NCBI GenBank assembly: GCA_051953655.1
Contig: JBQCIO010000106.1
Span: 1-64,000 of the forward strand
Direction: 5' to 3'
Length of the DNA: 64,000 nucleotides
Source: JBQCHF01 sp051953655
GTDB lineage: Bacteria; Actinomycetota; Actinomycetes; Motilibacterales; Motilibacteraceae
Below, in pieces: positions 24,289-34,014 of this stretch (positions are counted from its first letter, which is position 1; every line of letters begins with the position of its first letter). The position numbers were made by a program, and so were the translations under genes. Below the pieces are notes generated by a model. That model ran no database searches. It saw only the letters and a list, made by a program, of their open reading frames with translations, and was not told where the DNA came from.

Positions 24289-25575
24289 CTAGAGACCCCT
24301 CACGCCGGCGATGAGACGAAGCATGAGGCTGCGGTTGATGCTCGGGTCCCGCTCGACCATCGGGGCGCGGTCGGCCGCCATCGCGACGCTGCCGACCACT
24401 CCCCCGACCGACGGGGTGCGGGTGGGCAGCGGCGGCAGGGCGGCGCGGGCGGCCGCGAGCTCGTTCTCGCGCTCGTCGGTGTCGTGCTCCGGGCGGCGCT
24501 GGGGCAGGAACGGCTCGGGGCGCGGCGGGATGACGTCGCGCTCGGACGGGGGCACGAACGGCTGCCCGACCGGCTGCGGAGGAAGGTGCGGCTCGGGGCC
24601 CCAGTCGCCGTTCCAGTCGTCGGCGGAGCCATTGGAGTCAGCAGCCTCGTCGTCCCAGACCTCGACCTGCGGCTCCTCGCCGGGGTCGTCGGGCTGCTCG
24701 TCGGGCTGGTCGCCCGGCTCGGTCCCGTTCTCGACGGCGGCGAGGTCGGCCCGGTCCGCCCGGGCCTCAGCGAAAGGGGGCGCCTCCGGAGCGGGGGCCA
24801 GGGGCACTCGCAGGGTGGGCCGTTCCAGGCCGTCGACGACGGCGAGCCGGCGGGATCGGGCATCGCCGGCGGCGGCGCCGTCGGCGGGCGCGGCCAGACC
24901 GCGGCGCTGCAGCTCGCCGAGGGCGGTGAGCACGGTGACCGGGCTGTCTCCGGCCAGCTCGACGACGTCGGCCACCGTGCGGTGCCCGTCGAGCAGCGCC
25001 AGCAGCGCCCACTCCTGCGGCTCGGCGGTCACGGCCTCGGCCACCGGGGCGAGGCGCAGCACGGCGTCGAGCGGCACCGAGGCGGACAGCGCCTCCCAGG
25101 CGGCGGCGCGCTCGCGGGCGGCGGCGACCAGCTGGTCGACCGGCAGGCCGAGCGAGAGACCCTCCGGCTCGAGCTCGTCGGCGTCGAGGGCGAACTCGCC
25201 CTCGTTCCAGTCGAGCAGGTCCACCACGGCGTCGACGGCGTGCTCGCGGGCCAGCGCCGACACGGCGTCAGAGCCCAGTGCGCCGGCGTCGAGCAGCGAG
25301 CGGAGCACTCCTCCCCCAGCACCGACCGCCACCGCTCCGGCGACGGCCGTGGCCAGGGCGGCGTCGTCGACCGGCAGGGCGGCTACGACGCGGCGTAGGA
25401 GGGTGGGGCGGGACAGGTCGGCGCTGGCGTTGGCGACCAGCCCGGCGTCGAACCAGACCGCGCCCTCGAGGCCGTCGGCCGCGCGAACGCGCAGTCCACC
25501 GGTCTTGCGGGTGGCGGCGAGCAGCTGGAAGACGTCGGGGAGTCCGAACGCGTCCAGCGAGCCCTCGAGCTTCAC
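24289..25575 (-). CDS. DUF4388 (PATAN-like) domain protein
   Basis: A 428-residue protein of a type found beside roadblock and small GTPase genes. Residues 1-100 hold a DUF4388 domain (MKLEGSLDAFGLPDVFQLLA, TGGLRV, GAVWFDAGLVANA), a fold also called PATAN in response-regulator-linked proteins. Helical segments with LLDWNEGEFAL (about 127) follow, then a winged-helix-like part (about 195-235), then an acidic, Pro-rich linker to residue 370 and a basic C-terminal helix (SINRSLMLRLIAGVRGL). Probably a signalling scaffold; its output is unknown. Confidence 0.75.
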   Translation of the reverse strand: MKLEGSLDAFGLPDVFQLLAATRKTGGLRVRAADGLEGAVWFDAGLVANASADLSRPTLLRRVVAALPVDDAALATAVAGAVAVGAGGGVLRSLLDAGALGSDAVSALAREHAVDAVVDLLDWNEGEFALDADELEPEGLSLGLPVDQLVAAARERAAAWEALSASVPLDAVLRLAPVAEAVTAEPQEWALLALLDGHRTVADVVELAGDSPVTVLTALGELQRRGLAAPADGAAAGDARSRRLAVVDGLERPTLRVPLAPAPEAPPFAEARADRADLAAVENGTEPGDQPDEQPDDPGEEPQVEVWDDEAADSNGSADDWNGDWGPEPHLPPQPVGQPFVPPSERDVIPPRPEPFLPQRRPEHDTDERENELAAARAALPPLPTRTPSVGGVVGSVAMAADRAPMVERDPSINRSLMLRLIAGVRGL

Positions 25576-25617
25576 GGCGGCCTCGTCTGCGTGCAGGTGG
25601 GGTGGGACGGGAAGGGA

Positions 25618-26244
25618 CTACCAGGCCGGCGGCGGCGTGGGGTGCCCGTTGACCGGCTGTCCGTTCACGGGCTGGCCGTTGAGCACGGGCGCTGCCTGCT
25701 GCGGGGCCCACTCGCCGGCCGGCCAGCCGGTGCCCGGAGCGCGGTCGGCGGTCTTCTCGGCGTAGGCGGGCTCGTAGGGGACGGCCGCGGCGGCGACGCC
25801 CTCGAGCACCTCGGCGGCCTCGTCCAGCGAGGTGAACGGGTCGTCGGCGCGCAGGGCGGCGGCCACCGCGGCGGCGGCGTGGCGGACCTCGTAGAGCATC
25901 AGACCGGTCTTGGCGCCCTTGGCGGCCACGGCCACCAGGACGGCCTCGTCGTCGGCGGAGACCAGGAAGACGGTGCCCTCCTCGGCCTCGACGAAGACCT
26001 GCGACAGGTCGCCGCGGCCCAGGCCCTCGGCGGCCCGCTCGCCCAGCGAGAGCAGCGCGGCGCTCATCGCGGCCACCCGGTCCTCGTCCATGAACGGCGG
26101 CAGCGCCGAGGCCATCGGCAGGCCGTCGAAGGTGACGACCGCGGCGGCCTCGAGCTCGGGGGCCTGCGCGAGCAGGTCACCCAGCACGCGGGCCAGCCGG
26201 GAGGCCCGGCCGGGGCCGGCAGGCAGGTCGTACGACTCGGGCAC
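25618..26244 (-). CDS. Roadblock/LC7-domain protein
   Basis: A 208-residue protein whose residues 10-125 match the roadblock/LC7 fold: LARVLGDLLAQAPELEAAAVVTFDGLPMAS, then VFVEAEEGTVFLVSADDEAVLVAVAAKGAKTGLM. Such proteins (MglB, CvnB) activate or scaffold small GTPases. The C-terminus is Pro/Asn-rich with a repeated NGQPVNG unit. GTG 26244 is chosen for its AGAGG site and homology onset. First gene of the roadblock / DUF4388 / GTPase / hypothetical set that leads into pilB, suggesting it controls the pilus. Confidence 0.82.
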   Translation of the reverse strand: MPESYDLPAGPGRASRLARVLGDLLAQAPELEAAAVVTFDGLPMASALPPFMDEDRVAAMSAALLSLGERAAEGLGRGDLSQVFVEAEEGTVFLVSADDEAVLVAVAAKGAKTGLMLYEVRHAAAAVAAALRADDPFTSLDEAAEVLEGVAAAAVPYEPAYAEKTADRAPGTGWPAGEWAPQQAAPVLNGQPVNGQPVNGHPTPPPAW

Positions 26245-26373
26245 GGGGCACCTCTTCGCTGCGCGGGGCGCACCCGTCGGCGCGCCGTCACCCCTCCCAT
26301 CGGCCGGGCGGTGGCTCGTCTTGACCCTGCTGAACGGGCTACCTGCGGCGAGCGTTACAGGGGGCAAGTCCAT

Positions 26374-26469
26374 TTCGGAACGATCACGTCCCCGCGATCG
26401 ATTCATGCTTACCGCGCCAGATCTGTCGCGGTAAGCAGGTAAGGACCACGCCCCCGTGATCGTTCCGAA
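26374..26469. repeat. Nested double palindrome downstream of aroE
   Basis: Outer arms 26374-26388 and 26455-26469 are perfect inverted repeats of 15 bases (TTCGGAACGATCACG). Inside lies a second perfect stem, GCTTACCGCG (26407-26416) with CGCGGTAAGC (26427-26436), whose loop contains the palindrome CAGATCTG. The structure starts 14 bases after the aroE stop and about 130 bases before the roadblock gene. It could terminate aroE or form a cruciform; no T-run. Confidence 0.6.
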
Positions 26470-26482
26470 CGGGCCCGGGGGG

Positions 26483-27322
26483 TCAGGCGCGGGCGGCGAG
26501 GGCGCGCTCGCCGGCGGCGCGCATGACGTCGACCAGGCGACCGGTCCCGTCGGCGGGCTCCTGGCCGGTCATCAGGGCGACCTGCAGGACCGCCTGGTGG
26601 ACCAGCAGGTCCAGGCCGCCGACGACGAGGCCGCCGGAGCGCTGCCAGGCCGCGGCCAGGGCGGTGGGCCAGGGGTGGTAGACGACGTCGAAGAGGGTGC
26701 GCGGCGCGATAGGCAGGGCGGCCGCCAGGCCGGCGGCGGCGTCGCCGGGGACGGTGCTGACCACCAGGTCGCGGGCGAGCAGGCCGCTGGAAGGGTCGGC
26801 CGCCTCGGCCCAGGGGCGGACGTCCGGCCGCACCCCCAGCCGGGCCGCGGCGTCGAGCAGCTCGCCCACCGCCTCCGGCCGGCGCACGACGACGGCCGCC
26901 TCGCGGACCCCGAGGTCGGACAGCGCGGCCAGCGCGGAGGTGGCGGTCGCTCCCCCGCCGACAACGGTGGCCGACGCCGCACCGAAGACCCCGCGCTCGC
27001 GCAGCGCCGCCACCATGCCAGGGACGTCGGTGTTCGCCCCCAGCCGGCGACCTCGGCCGAGCACGACCGTGTTCACCGCGTGCACCTGCCGGGCCAGCGG
27101 GCTGACCCAGTCCAGCAGCGGGATGACCGCGCGCTTGAGCGGCATGGTGAGCGACAGCCCGGCCCACGAGGCGTCCAGCCCGGCGAGGAACCCCGGGAGA
27201 TCGGTCTCCGTCACGTCGTAGGAGTCGTAGCTCCAGTCCAGCCCGAGCTCGGCGTAGGCGGCGCGGTGCAGCACCGGGGACAGGCTGTGGGCGATCGGCG
27301 ACCCGAGGACGGCGGCTCTCAC
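26483..27322 (-). CDS. aroE: Shikimate dehydrogenase
   Basis: Reduces 3-dehydroshikimate with NADPH. The 279 residues contain the substrate site GSPIAHSLSPVLHRAAYAE, the catalytic lysine in LSLTMPLKRAVIP, NTDVPG, and a dinucleotide loop VVGGGATATSALAAL that is slightly off the usual GAGGAAR form. GTG 27322 overlaps the mltG stop as GTGA. Separated from the other aro genes by the entire pilus locus. Confidence 0.94.
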   Translation of the reverse strand: MRAAVLGSPIAHSLSPVLHRAAYAELGLDWSYDSYDVTETDLPGFLAGLDASWAGLSLTMPLKRAVIPLLDWVSPLARQVHAVNTVVLGRGRRLGANTDVPGMVAALRERGVFGAASATVVGGGATATSALAALSDLGVREAAVVVRRPEAVGELLDAAARLGVRPDVRPWAEAADPSSGLLARDLVVSTVPGDAAAGLAAALPIAPRTLFDVVYHPWPTALAAAWQRSGGLVVGGLDLLVHQAVLQVALMTGQEPADGTGRLVDVMRAAGERALAARA

Positions 27323-28446
27323 TGACCCGGGTGGTCCCGCAGCCACTTCTGGAACTCGGCCACGTTCTTCTGGTGCTCGGCGTCGGTGACCGCGAACTTG
27401 GTCTCGCCGGTGTCCGGGTTGACCGTGACGAAGTAGAGCCACGGGCCGTCGGCCGGGTTGAGCGCGGCCTTGATCGCGTTCTCGCCGGGCGAGTCGATCG
27501 GGCCCGGCGGCAGCCCGTCGTGCACGTAGGTGTTGTACGGCGACTTGGAGGCGCGGTCCTGGTCCGAAGTGGTGATGCCCGGCTTGCCGGTGGCGTAGGA
27601 CACCGTGGAGTCCAGCTGCAGCCGCATGCCCTTGTTCAGCCGGTTGTAGAGCACCCGCGCCACCTTGGCCTGGTCGGCCGGCGGGGCCTCCTTCTCGGCG
27701 ATGCTGGCCACGGTGAGGATCTGCAGCGGGGTGTACCGCTTGCCGTCGATGGTCGCGCCGTCGCCCAGCCCGGTGTCCTGCGCCGCCTGGTCGAAGCGCT
27801 TCACCGCCGCGGCCAGCACGTCCTGCGCCTTCACCCCCGGCTTGAAGGTGTAGGTGGCCGGGAAGACGAAGCCCTCGAGGTTGCCCTTGGGCGTCCAGTC
27901 CGGCGCCCCCAGCGCGGCCGGGTCCTTGGCCGCGGCCTGCAGGTCGGTCAGCCGGATGTCGGTGGCCTTCGCGATGGCCTGCAACGACTCCTTGAGCCGC
28001 AGCCCCTCGCGCAGCAGCACCCGCTCCTGCACCCGGCTCGTCGGGTCGAGCAGCAACGACACGGCGTCGGAGGCCTTCATCTTCTGCTTGAGCGCGTAGA
28101 CGCCAGGCTGCACCGAGGCGGCCTTGGGGTTGACCTTCGCCGCGTCCACGAACGCACCCACGCTGGCGACGACGTCGGCCTTGGCCAGCGTCTGCCCGAT
28201 GGCCGTGAGGGTGGACCCGCTGGCCACCTCGACCTGCACCTGGCCGGTGCCGGGCCCGGGGTAGTCCTCCGGCCCGCCGTGCGGGATCAGCCCGCGCAGG
28301 GCGTAGGCCCCGGCGCCGACCACGCCGAGCACGAGCAGCAGCACGACGAGCATCGCGATGCCCACCGCGCGCCGCCCGCGGCGGCGGTGGCGCCGCTGGC
28401 GCTCCTGCTCCTCGCTCTCGGACAGCCCGAGGCCCAGCGAGCTCAT
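27319..28446 (-). CDS. mltG: Endolytic murein transglycosylase MltG
   Basis: Membrane-anchored lytic transglycosylase that releases nascent glycan strands. In the 375 residues there is a basic cytoplasmic tail (1-26), one membrane helix (about 27-50), a LysM-like subdomain (VEVASGSTLTAIGQTL) and the YceG catalytic domain. The catalytic glutamate lies in VASIAEKEAPP and the conserved ending in LNPADGPWLYFVT and F-x-VTDAEHQ. ATG overlaps the ruvX stop. Confidence 0.94.
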   Translation of the reverse strand: MSSLGLGLSESEEQERQRRHRRRGRRAVGIAMLVVLLLVLGVVGAGAYALRGLIPHGGPEDYPGPGTGQVQVEVASGSTLTAIGQTLAKADVVASVGAFVDAAKVNPKAASVQPGVYALKQKMKASDAVSLLLDPTSRVQERVLLREGLRLKESLQAIAKATDIRLTDLQAAAKDPAALGAPDWTPKGNLEGFVFPATYTFKPGVKAQDVLAAAVKRFDQAAQDTGLGDGATIDGKRYTPLQILTVASIAEKEAPPADQAKVARVLYNRLNKGMRLQLDSTVSYATGKPGITTSDQDRASKSPYNTYVHDGLPPGPIDSPGENAIKAALNPADGPWLYFVTVNPDTGETKFAVTDAEHQKNVAEFQKWLRDHPGQ

Positions 28447-29006
28447 CGCGTCCCTCCGTCCGTGCTGCCGGTCGTGTCGCTGTCCCCGTGGCTGCTGTGC
28501 TGGTTCCCGCTGCCGGCACTGCCCACCCCAGCATCGACCACGGTGCCGGGCGGCCGCCCGCTGCCGCGCTCGGCGTCGCGCGCGGACTGCAGGATGACGA
28601 CGGCCGCGGCCTGGTCGACCACGTCGCGCCGGGTGCGGGCTGCACGCTTCCCGGTGAGGCCCGAGTCGCGCAAGCCCCGCTGGGCGGTGACCGTGCTCAG
28701 CCGCTCGTCCACCAGCCGCACCGGCACCGGCGCGAGCCGGCGGGCCAGCGCGGCGGCGAAGGTGCGGGCGTCGCCGGCCGAGGCGCCCTCGGCGCCGGAC
28801 AGGTGCCGGGGCAGCCCGACGACCACCTCGAGCACCTCGTGCTCGGCGGCCAGCGCCACCACCCGGTCGAGGTCGCCGCGTCCGCGCCGGACGGTCTCCA
28901 GCGGGGTGGCCAGCAGGGCCGAGGGGTCGCAGGCCGCGACGCCGATGCGCACCGTGCCGACGTCGACGCCGAGCCTGACCCCCCGCCGCACCTCGCCGGG
29001 CGTCAC
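28443..29006 (-). CDS. ruvX: Holliday junction resolvase-like protein YqgF/RuvX
   Basis: RNase H-fold protein associated with junction resolution or rRNA processing. The 187 residues include VDVGTVRIGVAACDP with the first acidic residue, VVVGLPRHLSG, RLVDERLSTVTAQ and DVVDQAAAVVILQ, all family motifs. The last 40 residues are a Gly/Ser-rich extension with no visible fold. It starts three bases after the alaS stop; alaS-ruvX-mltG-aroE is the conserved actinobacterial order. Confidence 0.94.
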   Translation of the reverse strand: MTPGEVRRGVRLGVDVGTVRIGVAACDPSALLATPLETVRRGRGDLDRVVALAAEHEVLEVVVGLPRHLSGAEGASAGDARTFAAALARRLAPVPVRLVDERLSTVTAQRGLRDSGLTGKRAARTRRDVVDQAAAVVILQSARDAERGSGRPPGTVVDAGVGSAGSGNQHSSHGDSDTTGSTDGGTR

Positions 29007-29009
29007 CGC

Positions 29010-31730
<2,721 letters not shown>

Positions 31731-31732
31731 GC

Positions 31733-32101
31733 TCAGTGCTCTCCGATGGGTCGGGGCTCCTGCGCGGACGGGGGCGTCGGCAGGTGCGGACGGTTGAGCG
31801 GGGTGCCGTCGACGTCGACCGTCGCGGTGACCGGGGGCAGCGCCGGCGAGAGGCTGCCCGGCATGACCCGGGGCCGGCCGGTCTCGATGCCCAGGGCGTC
31901 GACGAGCAGGGCCTCCCGCTCGGCGGAGCCGGCGCGGACGTCGTCGGCGAAGTCGCGCACCGCGTCGCCGAGGATGGCCAGGGACTCGGCCAGGCTGGTG
32001 GCGATGCCCTGCGGGGTGAACGACTCGGCGGTCTGGGCGACCTTGCGGGCCAGGTAGATGCCGGCGGCCGCGCCCATGCCGAGCCAGAACAGCCGCTTCA
32101 C
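31733..32101 (-). CDS. DUF6167-like small membrane-associated protein
   Basis: A 122-residue protein of unknown function found beside alaS in many actinobacteria. It begins VKRLFWLGMGAAAGIYLARKVAQ, a short membrane-anchoring helix, followed by an amphipathic region (ESLAILGDAVRDFADDVRAGSAEREALL) and a Pro-rich tail. GTG overlaps the DUF948 stop as GTGA and the stop is two bases from alaS. The family name is by position and pattern. Confidence 0.75.
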   Translation of the reverse strand: MKRLFWLGMGAAAGIYLARKVAQTAESFTPQGIATSLAESLAILGDAVRDFADDVRAGSAEREALLVDALGIETGRPRVMPGSLSPALPPVTATVDVDGTPLNRPHLPTPPSAQEPRPIGEH

Positions 32102-32583
32102 GAGCCGGCCCCGTTCTGCGCGGCGGCGTGGGCCCGGGCGGCCTCGGCGGCGCTGCGGGCGGCCGCCCGCTCGGCGGCGCGGCGGGCCCGCCGCTCGGCG
32201 CGGATGCGCGCGCCGGCGGTGCTCTCGACCTTGGCGGTGCGCCGCTGGGCGATCGCCCGCTGCACCCCGTAGGAGAAGGCGGAGACCTTGATCGCCGGAC
32301 CACCCAGCCCGCTGGTGACCAGGCCGGTGAGCCCGGAGACGTTGGAGCTCATGTCGTGCACGTCGGAGGCGATGCCCTCGGTCTGGGCCAGCGAGGCGTT
32401 GACGCTGCGCATGGCCGCGGTGGCCTCCTGCAGCGTGGGCAGCGTCTTCTCGGTGAGCTCCTCGAGCGAGCGCTGGGCCTGGGCGATGGTGCGCGTGAGG
32501 CGCAGCAGCGGCAGCGCCAGCAGCCCCACGAGCACGACGAAGGCGAGGGCCGCGATGAGCCCCGCCACCTCTCCTGCCGACAT
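32098..32583 (-). CDS. DUF948-family membrane protein
   Basis: A 161-residue protein with a single N-terminal membrane helix (EVAGLIAALAFVVLVGLLALPLL), a helical segment rich in heptads (ARSLEELTEKTLPTLQEATAAMRSVN, with VSGLTGLVTSGLGGP after it), and a highly basic Ala/Arg-rich tail. This is the DUF948 pattern, possibly a membrane-bound coiled-coil scaffold. First gene of the DUF948 / DUF6167-like / alaS / ruvX / mltG / aroE operon. Confidence 0.82.
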   Translation of the reverse strand: MSAGEVAGLIAALAFVVLVGLLALPLLRLTRTIAQAQRSLEELTEKTLPTLQEATAAMRSVNASLAQTEGIASDVHDMSSNVSGLTGLVTSGLGGPAIKVSAFSYGVQRAIAQRRTAKVESTAGARIRAERRARRAAERAAARSAAEAARAHAAAQNGAGS

Positions 32584-32644
32584 GGGGCTTGACCCTACCG
32601 CCCGGGGCGTGGGCGGGCTGAGGGGGAAAGGGGCGGGGGCGCCT

Positions 32645-32701
32645 CGAGTGGAAGGTTGTTGCGGGACACGCTGGCGTGTCGTGACATCGCCGTTCCACTC
32701 G
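32645..32701. repeat. CGAGTGGA hairpin, copy 1
   Basis: Outer arms CGAGTGGAA (32645-32653) and TTCCACTCG (32693-32701) are perfect; the inner stem GACACG/CGTGTC (32665-32670 and 32675-32680) closes a CTGG loop. The part between the stems is poorly paired. It ends four bases before the stop codon of the nuclease-like gene. Same architecture as two copies at 33784 and 33947. Confidence 0.7.
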
Positions 32702-32705
32702 TGGG

Positions 32706-33668
32706 TCACGCGGCCGAGGGGTCCCGCCAGCTCCAGCGGCCGCGCGGGCGGCTCGCAGCCTCGGCCCAGGCCGCCTTGAGCCGGGTCACCGTCCGCAGCC
32801 GATGGGCCAGGTCGAGCCCCGTGGCGCGGACGACGACCAGACCGGCGCGTTCCAGCCCTTCCTCGCGGCCGTTGTCCGCAGTGTGGCGCTCGGCCGTCCG
32901 GTGGTCTGAGCCGTCGTACTCGCCGACGAGCCCCACCTCGGGATCGAGCAGGTCGGCCAGCGCGAGCAGGTGGCCTCGCCCGTTGCGCACCTCGACATTG
33001 ACCTGCGGCGCGGGGAGCTTGGCGTCGCATCGCCACAGCACCCGGAGCCGGCTCTCCCCGCGCGACCGAGTGCGCACATCGACGAGCGCGACCGCTCGCA
33101 GGACCAGAGGGACGCCTCGCCACCGTGGCCGCTGGCGTGCGTACTCCGCCACTTCGCCGGGACTGACCCCCACATCGCGGCAGACCGCATCGAGGTCAGC
33201 GACTGCGTCGGCCAGCGACGGAGCCAGCCGGGCGACGTCGAAAGCCGTCCGAACCGGGCTGGTGATCAGCACGCCGTCGACGGTGACCACGTCGTCCGGC
33301 AGCAGGCGGCTGCGGAAGGGGCACAGCCCGGCACGACGGACGATCCGAGCGGCGGGCTCGAGGCAGACCAGGACCGGGTCACCCGGCCCACCACCACGCC
33401 GGCCGTCCAGCTCTCGCGTGCCGAGCAGCCAGGCCGCCGCCCACCCGCCGATCGCCGTCCCGGGTACAAGCGCCGCAGCGGCCTCGAGCAGGCGCAGGTG
33501 CGGGTGGGTTGGGTCCTGACCTTCGGGGCTGTGCACCCCCCGGAACGGGGAGCGCCAGAGCGGGCCCTCGAGGTCGGTGCGGGTGAAACCCTCGGCAGTC
33601 GCTTGCTGCCGGCTCCGCGGCCGCGCGGCTGGGAGGAGCGGGAGCTGCTGTGGGGACGGAGTCCGCAT
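32706..33668 (-). CDS. DUF559/PD-(D/E)XK-like protein with AbiEi-like N-terminal region
   Basis: A 320-residue protein of an actinobacterial family often annotated as an AbiEi-type antitoxin-like or DUF559 protein; function unknown. The N-terminal half has the FTRTDLEGPLWRSPFRGVHSP type opening and TSPVRTAFDVARLA. The C-terminal half has GESRLRVLWR, VNVEVRNGRGHLLALADL and VGLVGEYDGSDHR, the spaced E, D, E and K/H-like pattern of a Vsr-like nuclease fold. ATG 33668 is chosen because upstream frame runs through a repeat hairpin. It is bracketed by hairpin copies 1 and 2. No partner toxin gene is adjacent. Confidence 0.6.
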   Translation of the reverse strand: MRTPSPQQLPLLPAARPRSRQQATAEGFTRTDLEGPLWRSPFRGVHSPEGQDPTHPHLRLLEAAAALVPGTAIGGWAAAWLLGTRELDGRRGGGPGDPVLVCLEPAARIVRRAGLCPFRSRLLPDDVVTVDGVLITSPVRTAFDVARLAPSLADAVADLDAVCRDVGVSPGEVAEYARQRPRWRGVPLVLRAVALVDVRTRSRGESRLRVLWRCDAKLPAPQVNVEVRNGRGHLLALADLLDPEVGLVGEYDGSDHRTAERHTADNGREEGLERAGLVVVRATGLDLAHRLRTVTRLKAAWAEAASRPRGRWSWRDPSAA

Positions 33669-33783
33669 GAGGCCGACACTGAGCCGCCGCTGACGGACAT
33701 GCTGATCTTGAAAAGCAGGCTGTTGACGGTGACGACGTGGCCCGGCCGGGTGTGGACGGTGACCGTCAGTACGGACTTCGACC

Positions 33784-33840
33784 CGAGTGGAGACCTGTTG
33801 CACGCCACGCCGCGCGTGTCGCGCGACGACCTTCCACTCG
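33784..33840. repeat. CGAGTGGA hairpin, copy 2
   Basis: Arms CGAGTGGA (33784-33791) and TCCACTCG (33833-33840) enclose an imperfect middle and an inner stem CACGC/GCGTG. Same length (57 bases) as copies 1 and 3. It lies 115 bases before the start codon of the nuclease-like gene. Confidence 0.65.
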
Positions 33841-33946
33841 AGGCGGGGCGGAGGTGAAGGGGGCAGCAGGAGCCTGGTGGCGCCCACCTCCCCCGTCACC
33901 AGCGCCTTTGACCTTCCCCAGCTCCTCGCCACCTGCCGAGGGCCCG

Positions 33947-34003
33947 CGAGTGGAGACTTGTTGTTCGACACGCCGAGCGTGTCGGACAACAAGCCTCCAC
34001 TCG
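33947..34003. repeat. CGAGTGGA hairpin, copy 3
   Basis: The best preserved copy. CGAGTGGAG pairs with CTCCACTCG, CTTGTTGT with ACAACAAG, and CGACACGC with GCGTGTCG around a CGA loop: 25 pairs interrupted by two mismatches. It ends 11 bases from the rarA stop codon and can act as its terminator. Confidence 0.75.
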
Positions 34004-34014
34004 AACCGCCCCCC

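Larger units (their letters stand above)
33669..34014. other. Gene-free stretch with two hairpin repeats
   Basis: The 346 bases between the rarA stop and the start of the nuclease-like gene contain hairpin copies 2 and 3 and a slightly AT-richer segment near 33700-33725 that could hold a minus-strand promoter. Open frames cross it, but they have no family resemblance and run through the palindromes. Confidence 0.5.

Noticed and set aside
33669..33992. Upstream extension of the nuclease-like protein to 33992
   Set aside because: The extra 108 codons are translations of the palindromic repeats and lack family resemblance; ATG 33668 gives a normal N-terminus.
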